Below are positions 1 through 8,970 of a DNA stretch of 64,000 bases, piece by piece. The position numbers were made by a program, and so were the translations under genes. Position 1 is the first letter of the stretch, and every line of letters starts with the position of its first letter. Where the stretch lies: the NCBI GenBank assembly GCA_965242785.1, contig CBDETA010000004.1:620001-684000 (forward strand), written 5' to 3'. This stretch comes from Maricaulis sp965242785. Its GTDB lineage: Bacteria > Pseudomonadota > Alphaproteobacteria > Caulobacterales > Maricaulaceae. The notes under the pieces are model-generated. The model was given only the letters and a program-made list of their open reading frames with translations, was not told the origin of the DNA and did no database searches.

Positions 1-1
1 C

Positions 2-1921
2 GGCAATGGCATGCTGCTGTCCAAGCAGATCCGCCTGTGCGCGGCCTTCGACCACCGCGACATTTTCATCGATCCCGATCCGGGTGATCCGGAAACGATG
101 TGGAATGAGCGCAAGCGGCTCTTCGACCTGCCGCGCTCCTCCTGGCAGGACTATGACAAATCGCTGATCTCAAAAGGCGGCGGGATTTTCTCCCGCAGCG
201 CCAAATCGATCCCGCTCAGCCCGGAAATCAAGGCCCTGACCGGTCTCACCAAGGACGCGGTCAGCCCGACCGAGCTGATGAATGCGCTGCTGAAGGCCGA
301 GGTCGAACTGCTCTGGTTTGGCGGCATCGGCACCTATGTGAAGGCAACGCACGAACAGCACTGGGAAGTCGGCGACAAGACCAATGACGCCCTGCGCGTC
401 AATGCCAACGAGGTGCAGGCGAAGGTGATCGGCGAGGGCGCCAATCTGGGCTTCACCCAGGCGGCCCGCATCGAGTACGGCCATCATGGCGGCCGCGCCT
501 ATGCCGACTTCATCGACAACTCCGCCGGCGTCGACAGTTCGGACCACGAGGTCAACATCAAGATCCTGTTGCGCCCCATGGTGCGCAATGGCGACATGAC
601 CCGCGAGGACCGCGACAAGCTGCTGGAATCCATGACCGACGATGTCGCGCGCCATGTCCTGCGGCACAATTACGACCAGACGCTCGCGCTCTCCATGGCG
701 GTCCATACCGCCGTGGCCGACCTGGACGCCCACGAGCGCTTCATGTTGCGGCTGGAAGAGCTGGGCCAGCTGGACCGCGAGGTCGAGGTCCTGCCGTCCA
801 GCGAAGGCGTCCGCGCCCTCAAGGCGCGCGGACAGGGGCTGACGCGGTCTGAACTGGCGGTGCTCAATTCCTACGCCAAGATCACGCTGTTTGATCAGCT
901 GGTGGCCTCGGACGTGCCGGACGATCCGCACTTCAAGTCCATGTTGACCAACTATTTCCCGGCTGCCCTGCACAAATTTTCCGATGCGATGGAGGGGCAC
1001 CGCCTGAAGCGTGAGATCGTTTCGACGGTGCTGGCCAACCAGATGATCAATCTGGGCGGTCCGACCTTCGTCCACCGGGCGATCGACTCGACCACAGCCT
1101 CCGTTCCCGCCATCGCCCGGGCCTTCGAGGCCGGCCGCGAGATCTTCGGCTTCGACGAGATGACCCGCGCCATCAATGCCCTGGACAATGAAGCGCCGGC
1201 CGGGGTGCAGATCAGCCTGCACGAGGAAATCATCCGCCTGCTCCGGCGCCAGACCTACTGGCTGGTGCGTCGCGGCCGCAACCAGGCTGGTCCCGCGGCC
1301 AATTCGATCACCGATGTGGTCGAATCCTACCGGCCGGGCGTGCAGAACCTGCGTTCCATGGTGCACGAGATCATTTCCGAGCACGAACGCCGGGGTGTGC
1401 GGACGCGCAAGAAGGCCTTCATCGATGCCGGAGCGCCGGCCGATCTGGCCCAGGCGGTGGCCGAACTGCGTCCGCTGACCTCATCCACTGACGTCATCGA
1501 CATGGCCAATGCCCATGACTGGCCGCTGGCCTCGACGGCCTATATCTACCACGCCACGGGCGCCCGCTTCCGCTTTGACAAGCTGCGCGGCCTGGGCGGC
1601 GAGGTCTCTTCCGATCAGCACTGGGACCGCCTCGCCGTCCGCCGGTTGATGGAAGACTTCTACGCCAGCCAGCAGAAGGTCACCGCTTCGGCGATGCGTT
1701 TTGCCCAGCAGGCCGGCGGTTCGCTGGCGGCTGGCATCGAGGACCCGTCCCGCGACTGGGCCGACGCCCTCATCGAGGCTTGGAACACGGTCAATGAGGA
1801 AGAGGCCGGCCGGGTCGACTCCGTGCAGCGTCAGCTGGATGACTCCGGTGTCTGGACCCTGTCCAAACTGTCGATCGCGGCGACCCAGCTGGGTGAGATG
1901 GCCGCGGTTGCCCAGCCCTGA
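2..1921 (+). CDS. gdhB: NAD-specific glutamate dehydrogenase, C-terminal part (5' end outside window)
   Basis: The frame is open from base 2, so about 639 C-terminal residues of a much longer protein are visible. Bacterial NAD-GDHs of this class run to about 1,600 residues. The stretch GNGMLLSKQIRL...AAFDHRDIFIDPDP and the following WFGGIGTYVK and VIGEGANLGFTQ segments belong to the catalytic dehydrogenase domain. The remainder is the long helical C-terminal region of the family. The enzyme oxidatively deaminates glutamate to 2-oxoglutarate and ammonium in the cytoplasm, with NAD+. The first internal ATG (base 11) lies inside conserved sequence and is not the true start. The next gene is convergent. 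Confidence 0.93.
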   Translation, partial: GNGMLLSKQIRLCAAFDHRDIFIDPDPGDPETMWNERKRLFDLPRSSWQDYDKSLISKGGGIFSRSAKSIPLSPEIKALTGLTKDAVSPTELMNALLKAEVELLWFGGIGTYVKATHEQHWEVGDKTNDALRVNANEVQAKVIGEGANLGFTQAARIEYGHHGGRAYADFIDNSAGVDSSDHEVNIKILLRPMVRNGDMTREDRDKLLESMTDDVARHVLRHNYDQTLALSMAVHTAVADLDAHERFMLRLEELGQLDREVEVLPSSEGVRALKARGQGLTRSELAVLNSYAKITLFDQLVASDVPDDPHFKSMLTNYFPAALHKFSDAMEGHRLKREIVSTVLANQMINLGGPTFVHRAIDSTTASVPAIARAFEAGREIFGFDEMTRAINALDNEAPAGVQISLHEEIIRLLRRQTYWLVRRGRNQAGPAANSITDVVESYRPGVQNLRSMVHEIISEHERRGVRTRKKAFIDAGAPADLAQAVAELRPLTSSTDVIDMANAHDWPLASTAYIYHATGARFRFDKLRGLGGEVSSDQHWDRLAVRRLMEDFYASQQKVTASAMRFAQQAGGSLAAGIEDPSRDWADALIEAWNTVNEEEAGRVDSVQRQLDDSGVWTLSKLSIAATQLGEMAAVAQP

Positions 1922-1966
1922 TCCTGAAGGCGGCGGGTCCGGCTTGCCGGGTCCGCCGCTGCCAGC

Positions 1967-2839
1967 CTATTCGCTGAGCCCCCACGCATCCTGGAGCCGG
2001 GCAACCAGAAATCCGCGCGCCCGCTCTGATGCCTCGGCATCATGACGCATGCGCGGATCTGCCGGCAGGTCGGAATCGTCAAAGGCGTGCGTCACGTCCT
2101 CCCAGACCTCATACCGGGCCGGTCGGCCGGCGGCCTGTGCCCGTTCGAGCAGGCGCCGGCAATCGCCGTGCGGAGCGATCAGGTCGTCTTCCGCCAGCAC
2201 GGCATCGACCGGAATGGCCGGATCCAGATCATCGCCGCGGGTGCCGACGGGAAATCCGCAATAAGGATAGAACAAGACCGCCAGGTCGACATGGTCCGCC
2301 AGACTGACGGGGGCTTCCGTCAAGGCCGGCAAGGCCTCGCCGCGCCCCGAATAGCCCAGCGCATCCAGCGCCGTCCAACCGCCATGGCTCCAGCCGACCA
2401 GCGCCAGGCGCGTGGCATCGAGCCGCGGATCGGCCTCGGCCATGGCGATGGCAGCCGGAATGTCTGCCGCACGCTCCTGGCCCCACAGGCGCAGGGCTGT
2501 ACAGACCTGGCTCATCGAACCGAACCGCCCGATCCCGCGCGGCCGGTTGGAATCCACGATGATGGCGGCCATACCGGCCTCGACCAGGGCGTCCGCATAC
2601 TGGTCCTGCAGGGCGCGGCGACCGCCGCACCCGTGCAGCAGGATGGCCGCGGGAACCGGACCGGCCGCACTCTCAGGCACCCGGATGTCGACAGCCGGCG
2701 CGATCAGCGCCACCTGCGCGTCCAGGCTGCGTCGCGGGACGCTCCAGCCGGACGCGTTGCCGGACAGGCTGACGCAGGCCGAGAGGGCCAGCAGCAGCAA
2801 CAGGCCCGACAGGCCGTACAGGATGGGGCGGTGTTTCAT
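1967..2839 (-). CDS. Dienelactone hydrolase-family lipoprotein (alpha/beta hydrolase)
   Basis: This is a 290-residue alpha/beta hydrolase. An N-terminal lipoprotein signal (MKHRPILYGLSGLLLLLALSAC, lipobox LSAC with Cys 22) predicts attachment to the envelope. The fold is shown by an oxyanion segment LLHGCGG, a nucleophile elbow GWSHGG (Ser), an acid region AEDDLIAP, and a late His in VTHAFDDSD. I chose the ATG at 2839 because GGTGAGG lies just upstream and it begins the signal peptide; an in-frame start at 2875 would add 12 residues before it. The substrate is unknown; the family includes carboxymethylenebutenolidase and other esterases. It stands alone, convergent with the glutamate dehydrogenase gene. 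Confidence 0.8.
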   Translation of the reverse strand: MKHRPILYGLSGLLLLLALSACVSLSGNASGWSVPRRSLDAQVALIAPAVDIRVPESAAGPVPAAILLHGCGGRRALQDQYADALVEAGMAAIIVDSNRPRGIGRFGSMSQVCTALRLWGQERAADIPAAIAMAEADPRLDATRLALVGWSHGGWTALDALGYSGRGEALPALTEAPVSLADHVDLAVLFYPYCGFPVGTRGDDLDPAIPVDAVLAEDDLIAPHGDCRRLLERAQAAGRPARYEVWEDVTHAFDDSDLPADPRMRHDAEASERARGFLVARLQDAWGLSE

Positions 2840-2887
2840 GGCCTCACCTTGGCGAGCCGCGCCCGCCAAGGTCAATGTTAAAGGGAT

Positions 2888-2907
2888 TCACCTGCAGCTG
2901 CAGGTGA
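2888..2907. terminator. Perfect 20-bp palindrome after purH, possible terminator
   Basis: TCACCTGCAG is followed directly by its reverse complement CTGCAGGTGA. It sits 7 bp beyond the purH stop and about 50 bp upstream of the lipoprotein start. On the purH strand it is followed by CCCTTTAAC, a poor U tract, so termination is only a guess. A protein-binding site is the alternative. Confidence 0.4.
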
Positions 2908-2914
2908 TCCGCGC

Positions 2915-4510
2915 CTAGTGGCGGAAGTGGCGCATGCCGGTGAAGACCATTGCGATTCCGGCCTCGTTGGCGGCCGCGATCACTTCGTCATCGCGGATCG
3001 AACCGCCCGGTTGGATCACGGCCGTCGCACCGGCTTCCGCTGCGGCTTTGAGGCCATCGGCAAACGGGAAGAAGGCGTCGGACGCGCAGACAGAGCCCTG
3101 CGTGCGCGGTTCGTCCCACTTGTTCTCCTCGGCCGTGGCCTCGGCCTTGCGCACCGCAAGGCGGGCTGCCTCCAGCCGGCTGGTCTGGCCCATGCCGATC
3201 CCGGCCGTCGAGCCGTTGCGCGCGTAGACAATGGCGTTCGACTTGACGTGCTTGACGACTTTCCAGGCGAACATCAGATCGGCCAGTTCGGCTTCGGTCG
3301 GGGCGCGTTCGGTGACGGTTTTCAGATCGGCCAGGCTGACCATCGACACATCGCGTTCCTGGACCAGAAGGCCGCCGGCGACCGTCTTGGTCAGCCATCC
3401 GGCCTGGGCCGGGTCCGGCATGCCGCCGGTCAGCAGCACGCGCAGATTCTGCTTGGCCGACAGCACGGCCAGGGCGTCCTCATCGGCATCGGGAGCAACC
3501 ACGACCTCGGTGAAGATTTTCACCAGCTCGCCCGCGGTTTCCGCGTCCAGCTTGCGGTTCATCGCGACAATGCCGCCGAAGGCCGAGATCGGGTCGGCGG
3601 CGAAGGCGCGCTCATAGGCAACCGACAGGTCGTCATGCACGGCCACGCCACAGGGATTGGCATGCTTGACGATGACGACAGCGGCCTTGTCGTCATTCTG
3701 GAACTCACCGGCCAGTTCGAAGGCGGCATCGGCATCGGCCAGGTTGTTATAGCTCAGCGCCTTGCCCTGGACCTGCCGGGCAGTGGCAATGCCAGGCCGG
3801 TTTTCCGGCGTGGCGTAGAAAGCGGCGTTCTGGTGCGGGTTCTCGCCATAGCGCAGCGCCTGGGTCAGGCGGCCGCCAAAGGCGCGCCAGGCCGGGGCCG
3901 GCGTCTCCAGCTGGTCGGCAAACCAGTTCGAGATCGCCGCGTCATAGGCTGCCGTCCGGCCATAGGACTTGGCCGCCAGGGCTTTGCGCAGCGACAGCGG
4001 GGTCGCGCCGTCATGGGTCGCCATGGCTTCAAGAACCTGGTCGACATCCTCGCCATCGGTGCAGACATTCACCCAGGCGTGGTTCTTCGCGGCGGCACGG
4101 ATCATCGCCGGACCGCCGATATCGATGTTCTCGACGCAGGCGTCATAGGCGCCGCCGGACTTCACCGTGTCCTCGAACGGGTAGAGATTGACGTAGAGCA
4201 GGTCGATATTGGGAATGCCGTGTTCGGACATGGAGGCCCGGTCCTCGGCATTGTCGCGCCGGCCCAGCAGGCCGCCATGTACGCGCGGATGCAGCGTCTT
4301 GAGGCGACCGTCCATCATTTCCGGAAAGGCAGTGACGTCCGACACGTCCTTCGCGGCGATACCGGCCTCGGTCAGGGCGCGCAGCGTGCCGCCGGTCGAC
4401 AGGATTTCGACGCCGGCATCGGCCAGCTTTCGGCCGCGCTCGATCAGGCCCGACTTGTCGGACACGGAGATCAGCGCACGCCGGACGGGGGCAAGCTCGA
4501 GATCGGACAT
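2915..4510 (-). CDS. purH: Bifunctional AICAR formyltransferase / IMP cyclohydrolase
   Basis: At 531 residues this is full length for PurH, which catalyses the last two steps of de novo IMP synthesis. The N-terminal IMP cyclohydrolase (MGS-like) domain opens with RRALISVSDKSGL and ILSTGGT. The AICAR transformylase domain carries the catalytic Lys-His in VKHANPCGVAV, and later RYGENPHQ, GSVCASDAFFPF and IQPGGSIRDDEV. The protein ends in the typical FTGMRHFRH. It is the last gene of a minus-strand block after the FlaA1-like and heparinase-like genes, 58 bp downstream of the former. Confidence 0.97.
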   Translation of the reverse strand: MSDLELAPVRRALISVSDKSGLIERGRKLADAGVEILSTGGTLRALTEAGIAAKDVSDVTAFPEMMDGRLKTLHPRVHGGLLGRRDNAEDRASMSEHGIPNIDLLYVNLYPFEDTVKSGGAYDACVENIDIGGPAMIRAAAKNHAWVNVCTDGEDVDQVLEAMATHDGATPLSLRKALAAKSYGRTAAYDAAISNWFADQLETPAPAWRAFGGRLTQALRYGENPHQNAAFYATPENRPGIATARQVQGKALSYNNLADADAAFELAGEFQNDDKAAVVIVKHANPCGVAVHDDLSVAYERAFAADPISAFGGIVAMNRKLDAETAGELVKIFTEVVVAPDADEDALAVLSAKQNLRVLLTGGMPDPAQAGWLTKTVAGGLLVQERDVSMVSLADLKTVTERAPTEAELADLMFAWKVVKHVKSNAIVYARNGSTAGIGMGQTSRLEAARLAVRKAEATAEENKWDEPRTQGSVCASDAFFPFADGLKAAAEAGATAVIQPGGSIRDDEVIAAANEAGIAMVFTGMRHFRH

Positions 4511-4568
4511 GGATTGGGGCTCCGTTCAATCAATCCGGATAAGCGCGGCGAGGTATCACGGCGGGCGG

Positions 4569-6476
4569 TCAAGTCAATGCAGCGGTTTCGCGCGGGCGCA
4601 AGGCACACAGCGCTTCCAGGGCCGCTGACGCGCTGTTGAGCTGTCCAGAACGCGTTGATTCCAAAAGAGAATTCAGGGCCTGCGCGACAACTTCACGGTC
4701 CAGCGCCGGTCCGGTGATCGACCAGACGCCATCTACTTTTGTCGCTTCGCGGCGCTCGAACTCATAGACCAGCGCCTCGTGGCGTTTCTCCCCCGGGCGC
4801 AGGCCGACGATGGAAATCGCGCCGTCGACATCCGGATCCCGACCGCGCAGCCGCAGCAGCTGGCGCGCCAGGCGCAGGATGGAGACCGGCTCACCCATGT
4901 CCAGCACATAAAGGGCGCCGTTCAGGGCCGGATCGAAGGCCGTCTGCGCTGCCGCATCCAGCACCAGGCCGGAAGCCTCTTCCACGGTCATGAAATAGCG
5001 CGTGGCCTCGGGGTCCGTCACCGTGACCGGATCGCCGGCCTCGATCTGGCGTTCAAACAGCGGCACCACCGAACCGGTCGAGCCCAGCACATTGCCGAAG
5101 CGCACGACGCAGATCCGCGTTGCGCTGCCATCGGCAGCGGCGGCGCGGGCATAGAGTTCGGCAGCCCGTTTGGTCGCGCCCATGACATTATTGGGTTCCA
5201 CCGCCTTGTCGGTCGAGATCAGGGCAACAATCTGGGCACCATGCCGCTTCGCGGCCTCGATCGTATTGGCGGTGCCGATCACATTTGTGCGCACCGCTTC
5301 GCCCGGATTGAGCTCGCTCATCGGCACATGCTTCAGCGCGGCGGCATGCAGGACGACATCCGGCTTTTCTTCAGCAAACACGGCATCCAGGCGCTCGGTA
5401 TCGCGAATGTCACCCAGCATCGCCCGCCAGGCGATGCGAGGCGTGCGGCGCGAGAACTCCAGATCGATTTCGTAGAGATTGGCTTCCGAGGCATCAAAGA
5501 AGATCAGCTTGCCCGGATTGAGGGTCGCGGCCAGACGCGCCAGCTGCGAACCGATCGTGCCGCCGGCCCCTGTGATGAGCACGCGCTTGCCCTCGATCAG
5601 CGGGCGCGCCGGCTCCAGATTCGGCGGGCGCGGCGGGCGGTTCAGCAGATCCGCGGCCTCGACCGGAGAGAAGGCTCCCGGGCCCTCGGTCGGTCGGGCT
5701 CGTGACAGCTTGGCACCGGTCTTGGCGGCAATGCGGATCAATTCATTGAGGATTTCGACATTGCTCGACGCGCCGGCCAGCACGATCCGGGGGGGCAGTT
5801 TTTCCGCCTGGGCCAGGCGCTTGGTCGCCGCTTCAAGGGCATTCAACCCGCCCAAGACAGGCACGCCCCGAATGGCGTGACCTGTCAGTGCAGAGGACGG
5901 CTCGATCAGGCCCTTGGGTCTGAAGGGCGCGGAACCGTTGCGGCGCATGAGATCGCGCAGGGCGTCGTCCAACTCGGCCTCGCTGCCGACCAGGATGGCG
6001 GCCGGCCTGGTCCGGTCTTCGATCTGGAGTACGGCACGCAGGCCTTGTGTGCGCAGGCTGCCGAACAGGAAGCGCGGGGTCAGCAGCAGGCCGATCAGGA
6101 TCGGGATGTCTATCAGGATGGCCGTGCGCGGAAACCCGTCCAGACGGTTGATCAGGAACAGGATCGGAAGGAAGACCAGATTGGCGATCAGGACGGCTCG
6201 GACCACGCGCGCGGCGTCGTTGAGCGCGCTGTAGCGCCACAGGCCGCGGTGCAGGCCTTCGACCGGGAAGACCAAGGCACAAGACAGGGCAAAGACCGTC
6301 ACCGACTGCAGGACAAGCTGCTCTGGCGGGTCGATCGGTTCGAACCGGTAGCGCACGATCACGGCGGCCCACATGGAGAAGGCCCCGGCCGCAAGGTCGA
6401 ACAGGGCGACGGCCACCATGGACAGCCGGTTGCGGGTCACCGCAGTCTCATTTGCGCCGGAACGCCAAAATCTCAT
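4569..6476 (-). CDS. FlaA1/WbpM-type nucleoside-diphosphate-sugar 4,6-dehydratase (membrane)
   Basis: This 635-residue protein has about four hydrophobic segments within residues 15-145. A degenerate CoA-binding-like Rossmann region follows, then a C-terminal SDR domain starting near residue 295 with GAGGTIGSQLAR. The segment STDKAVEPNNVMGATKRAAE provides the Ser/Met/Lys catalytic set seen in membrane 4,6-dehydratases that lack the usual Tyr. Family members convert UDP-GlcNAc-type substrates to 4-keto-6-deoxy sugars for capsule, O-antigen or glycan synthesis. The gene overlaps the upstream heparinase-like gene by 4 nt (ATGA), so the two are translationally coupled. No glycosyltransferase cluster surrounds it. 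The exact sugar nucleotide is not known. Confidence 0.9.
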   Translation of the reverse strand: MRFWRSGANETAVTRNRLSMVAVALFDLAAGAFSMWAAVIVRYRFEPIDPPEQLVLQSVTVFALSCALVFPVEGLHRGLWRYSALNDAARVVRAVLIANLVFLPILFLINRLDGFPRTAILIDIPILIGLLLTPRFLFGSLRTQGLRAVLQIEDRTRPAAILVGSEAELDDALRDLMRRNGSAPFRPKGLIEPSSALTGHAIRGVPVLGGLNALEAATKRLAQAEKLPPRIVLAGASSNVEILNELIRIAAKTGAKLSRARPTEGPGAFSPVEAADLLNRPPRPPNLEPARPLIEGKRVLITGAGGTIGSQLARLAATLNPGKLIFFDASEANLYEIDLEFSRRTPRIAWRAMLGDIRDTERLDAVFAEEKPDVVLHAAALKHVPMSELNPGEAVRTNVIGTANTIEAAKRHGAQIVALISTDKAVEPNNVMGATKRAAELYARAAAADGSATRICVVRFGNVLGSTGSVVPLFERQIEAGDPVTVTDPEATRYFMTVEEASGLVLDAAAQTAFDPALNGALYVLDMGEPVSILRLARQLLRLRGRDPDVDGAISIVGLRPGEKRHEALVYEFERREATKVDGVWSITGPALDREVVAQALNSLLESTRSGQLNSASAALEALCALRPRETAALT

Positions 6477-8239
6477 CCGGTTTCCCCCCCTGCGCCGCCA
6501 ATCCGGCCCAGGCGTTGAAAGGCCCAGCGAACCCGGTTCGGCGGACGGTCGCCGGCCCCGAACGGTTCTGCTTCCCCCTGTACTACAATTTGTGTCGCCC
6601 GTTGTGGAGGGGCACCGGCGGCCAGGTACACCGATCTTTCCAGCCGGATCGGGCCGCCATCGGTGCGAAAGCGCCAGCCATCGCCATCGGGCTGGACCAG
6701 AAGCGCGCTCATGGAATCCCGCGACAGCGAGGCCCGGACATCGGGGTGGAGGTGGAAGCGGATGGCAAAGCGCCAGCGCACATCGACATCTTCCGGTGGT
6801 CCGTCCGAGACCGGCCGGAACAGCGCATCCTCGCCGCGGATATCGCCGCCATCGGCGGCCAGGAAGACGCGGCGCCGGTGCGACAGTCCGTAATCCTGGC
6901 GATAGCCTGCATGAATACCCTCCAGCCAGATGCCCATTTCCTCTTCATTGCGGCGGGCGGTCACGGCACCGGGCGCGGTCGCAAGGCGCGGGCCAAGCAG
7001 GTCGCGTTTCCAACCGGGCGGGAAAAGCCGGGCCGACGAGGTCTCGTCCAGGGTCAGGGTGGAGTGGGCGGCCGTGGCCCGGACGGCCTCGCGCCAGCTG
7101 GCCGGCTGATCATCATGCCAGCCGCAATTGACCACCAGGCGGCCGCCGGTGGTGCAAAGTTCGAAAGCCAGGGCGCTGGCATGTGCTCCGGTGCTCAGGG
7201 GCCCTCGGGGTGCCTGCCCGACATCCAGCAATACCGTGGCGCCACCGGCTTCGGCCCGGTGATAGCCGGAATGCGGGGCGAAGCCGAAGGGCTTGGCCTT
7301 CACATCGTCCAGGTCCAGGGCGGCGGCCAGGGCGTGACGGTCGCACTCGCCGCCGCCATGGAAACTTGCCAGCCCGCCATCGGACATGCGGAAGAAGCGT
7401 GCCATGGGCGCCAGCCGGTCCATCGCCCGGTTGATCTCCGGCGGCAGGTCCACGCCGGCCGCCTGGGCCGCCTCGCGCACGGTCACCAGATCGATCAGCG
7501 CTTCTGCACAGGCGCGCGGCGAGCGCGAGACATGGCCGCCATCGGGCAGGATCTGGCGCTGCACTTCCTTGGCCAAAGCCTGCAGTCCGGCACGCTGCAG
7601 GGCGGCCTGACGCGGCAGACACAGCCCGGCCAGGGTCAATGCCGAGGCACAGCGCAGACGGACGCTGCCATCATGGGCGATCGGGATCGAGCGCTGCAGG
7701 AAGCGCGCCTGGCGCAGTAGCGCCCGGAAGCGCTGGCGTCGGTATCTGCGGTCCTCGTCCTCATGGTTGAACAGGGCGTCGCCGCAGCGTAGCCAGTTCA
7801 GCACCCGCGCCGACAGCACACCGTGCGACCAGGCGAAACTGTTCCAGCGTCCGAAGGCGCGGATCCAGCGGTCGACCAGATCGCGGGCGTGCTGACCGCC
7901 CTCGACATCCTGGGCCGCCACGCAGTCACGCAGCCAGCCAAAACCGTGCAGCCGCCGGGCAAAGGCGCGCGTCGGGGCCGGTTGCAGCCAGACATCCGCC
8001 GGGTTTTCGACCGTGACGGTTTCGCCGGCCAGGGCAAAACGACCGACACAGATCGCCTCTCCGCGCTCGGTATTGGCGGCGTAGAGATCGGTGGGAAGGA
8101 CGGTGAGCTCGCCCGGCAGTCCGGCCAGATCGCTGAAACCTCCGGGCAGGCCGATGGCGTTCACCGTTGCGGACGCTTCACGGCGCAATGCCATCACAGT
8201 GGCGCCGGCATAGTCAGACAGACGCACGGTGCGAGCCAT
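6473..8239 (-). CDS. Heparinase II/III family protein
   Basis: This 588-residue protein has the layout of the heparinase II/III family: a helical N-terminal toroid (conserved SHGVLSARVLNWLRCG) and a C-terminal beta domain with LASFHGGGECDRHAL, FAPHSGYHRAEAGG and NCGWHDDQ. No signal peptide is evident. Known members are polysaccharide lyases acting on uronic-acid polymers, but the proteins next to purH in related bacteria have no proven substrate, as far as I recall. The start is 5 nt after the rpe stop, and the end overlaps the dehydratase gene by 4 nt. The coupling to a sugar dehydratase hints at envelope glycan metabolism, which is inference. Confidence 0.86.
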   Translation of the reverse strand: MARTVRLSDYAGATVMALRREASATVNAIGLPGGFSDLAGLPGELTVLPTDLYAANTERGEAICVGRFALAGETVTVENPADVWLQPAPTRAFARRLHGFGWLRDCVAAQDVEGGQHARDLVDRWIRAFGRWNSFAWSHGVLSARVLNWLRCGDALFNHEDEDRRYRRQRFRALLRQARFLQRSIPIAHDGSVRLRCASALTLAGLCLPRQAALQRAGLQALAKEVQRQILPDGGHVSRSPRACAEALIDLVTVREAAQAAGVDLPPEINRAMDRLAPMARFFRMSDGGLASFHGGGECDRHALAAALDLDDVKAKPFGFAPHSGYHRAEAGGATVLLDVGQAPRGPLSTGAHASALAFELCTTGGRLVVNCGWHDDQPASWREAVRATAAHSTLTLDETSSARLFPPGWKRDLLGPRLATAPGAVTARRNEEEMGIWLEGIHAGYRQDYGLSHRRRVFLAADGGDIRGEDALFRPVSDGPPEDVDVRWRFAIRFHLHPDVRASLSRDSMSALLVQPDGDGWRFRTDGGPIRLERSVYLAAGAPPQRATQIVVQGEAEPFGAGDRPPNRVRWAFQRLGRIGGAGGETG

Positions 8240-8244
8240 GACGA

Positions 8245-8904
8245 TCAGCCGCGCAGGGCGAGGATGTTGTCGCGATAGGCGTCCGGTCCGCCACGGAACA
8301 CCGCCGAACCGGCCACGAGGGCCTTCGCCCCGGCCGAAAGACAGGCCTTGGCCGTCTGCGCATTCACGCCGCCATCCACCTCGATCATCGTCGCCAGGCC
8401 CCGCCGCTCGATGCGCTCGGCCAGGGTCTCGATCTTGTGCAGCTGGCTGTCGATGAAGCTCTGGCCGCCAAAGCCCGGATTGACGCTCATCACCAGGATG
8501 ACATCGAGCTCGTCCAGTACATAGTCGATCACGTCCGGCGGGGTCGACGGGTTGAGCGCTGCGCCGGCCTTCACGCCATGGCCCTTGATGGCCTGGACCG
8601 TGCGGTGGAAATGCGGACCGGCCTCCGGATGCGCCGTGATGATATCGGCGCCGGCCTCGACGAAGGCTTCAAGATAGGGGTCAACCGGCGTGATCATCAG
8701 ATGCACGTCGAAGGGTTTTTTCGAGTGCGGCCGCAGCGCCTTCACCACGGCCGGGCCGATCGTGAGATTGGGCACGTAATGCCCGTCCATCACATCGACA
8801 TGAATCCAGTCGGCGCCCGCCTCGTCGATGGCGCGAACCTCCTCGCCGAGCTTGGCGAAATCGGCTGACAGGATTGACGGCGAGATGATTGCGGGAGTGG
8901 CCAT
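8245..8904 (-). CDS. rpe: Ribulose-phosphate 3-epimerase
   Basis: At 219 residues this matches the usual size of the TIM-barrel epimerase that interconverts D-ribulose 5-phosphate and D-xylulose 5-phosphate (pentose phosphate pathway, cytoplasm). Signature segments are SILSADFAKLGEEV at the N terminus, VDVMDGHYVPNLTIGP (catalytic Asp, metal ligands), HLMI, MSVNPGFGGQSF, and EVDGGV with the second catalytic Asp. It lies between rsmB (66 bp upstream) and the heparinase-like gene (5 bp downstream), so it is probably in one transcript with both. Confidence 0.97.
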   Translation of the reverse strand: MATPAIISPSILSADFAKLGEEVRAIDEAGADWIHVDVMDGHYVPNLTIGPAVVKALRPHSKKPFDVHLMITPVDPYLEAFVEAGADIITAHPEAGPHFHRTVQAIKGHGVKAGAALNPSTPPDVIDYVLDELDVILVMSVNPGFGGQSFIDSQLHKIETLAERIERRGLATMIEVDGGVNAQTAKACLSAGAKALVAGSAVFRGGPDAYRDNILALRG

Positions 8905-8970
8905 GGGTTTCCGATAACAGTGGCAGCAGGACCGCGCAAGCGGCCCCCCGCCGGTCGATTGAATTTGGGC

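Noticed and set aside
170..1384. 404-codon open frame on the minus strand
   Set aside because: It is antisense to the glutamate dehydrogenase gene; open because of GC-rich third-position bias. The composition (His/Gln/Gly-rich) is typical of a shadow frame.
2918..4639. 573-codon plus-strand frame
   Set aside because: Shadow of purH on the opposite strand; no ribosome-binding site and no recognisable motifs.
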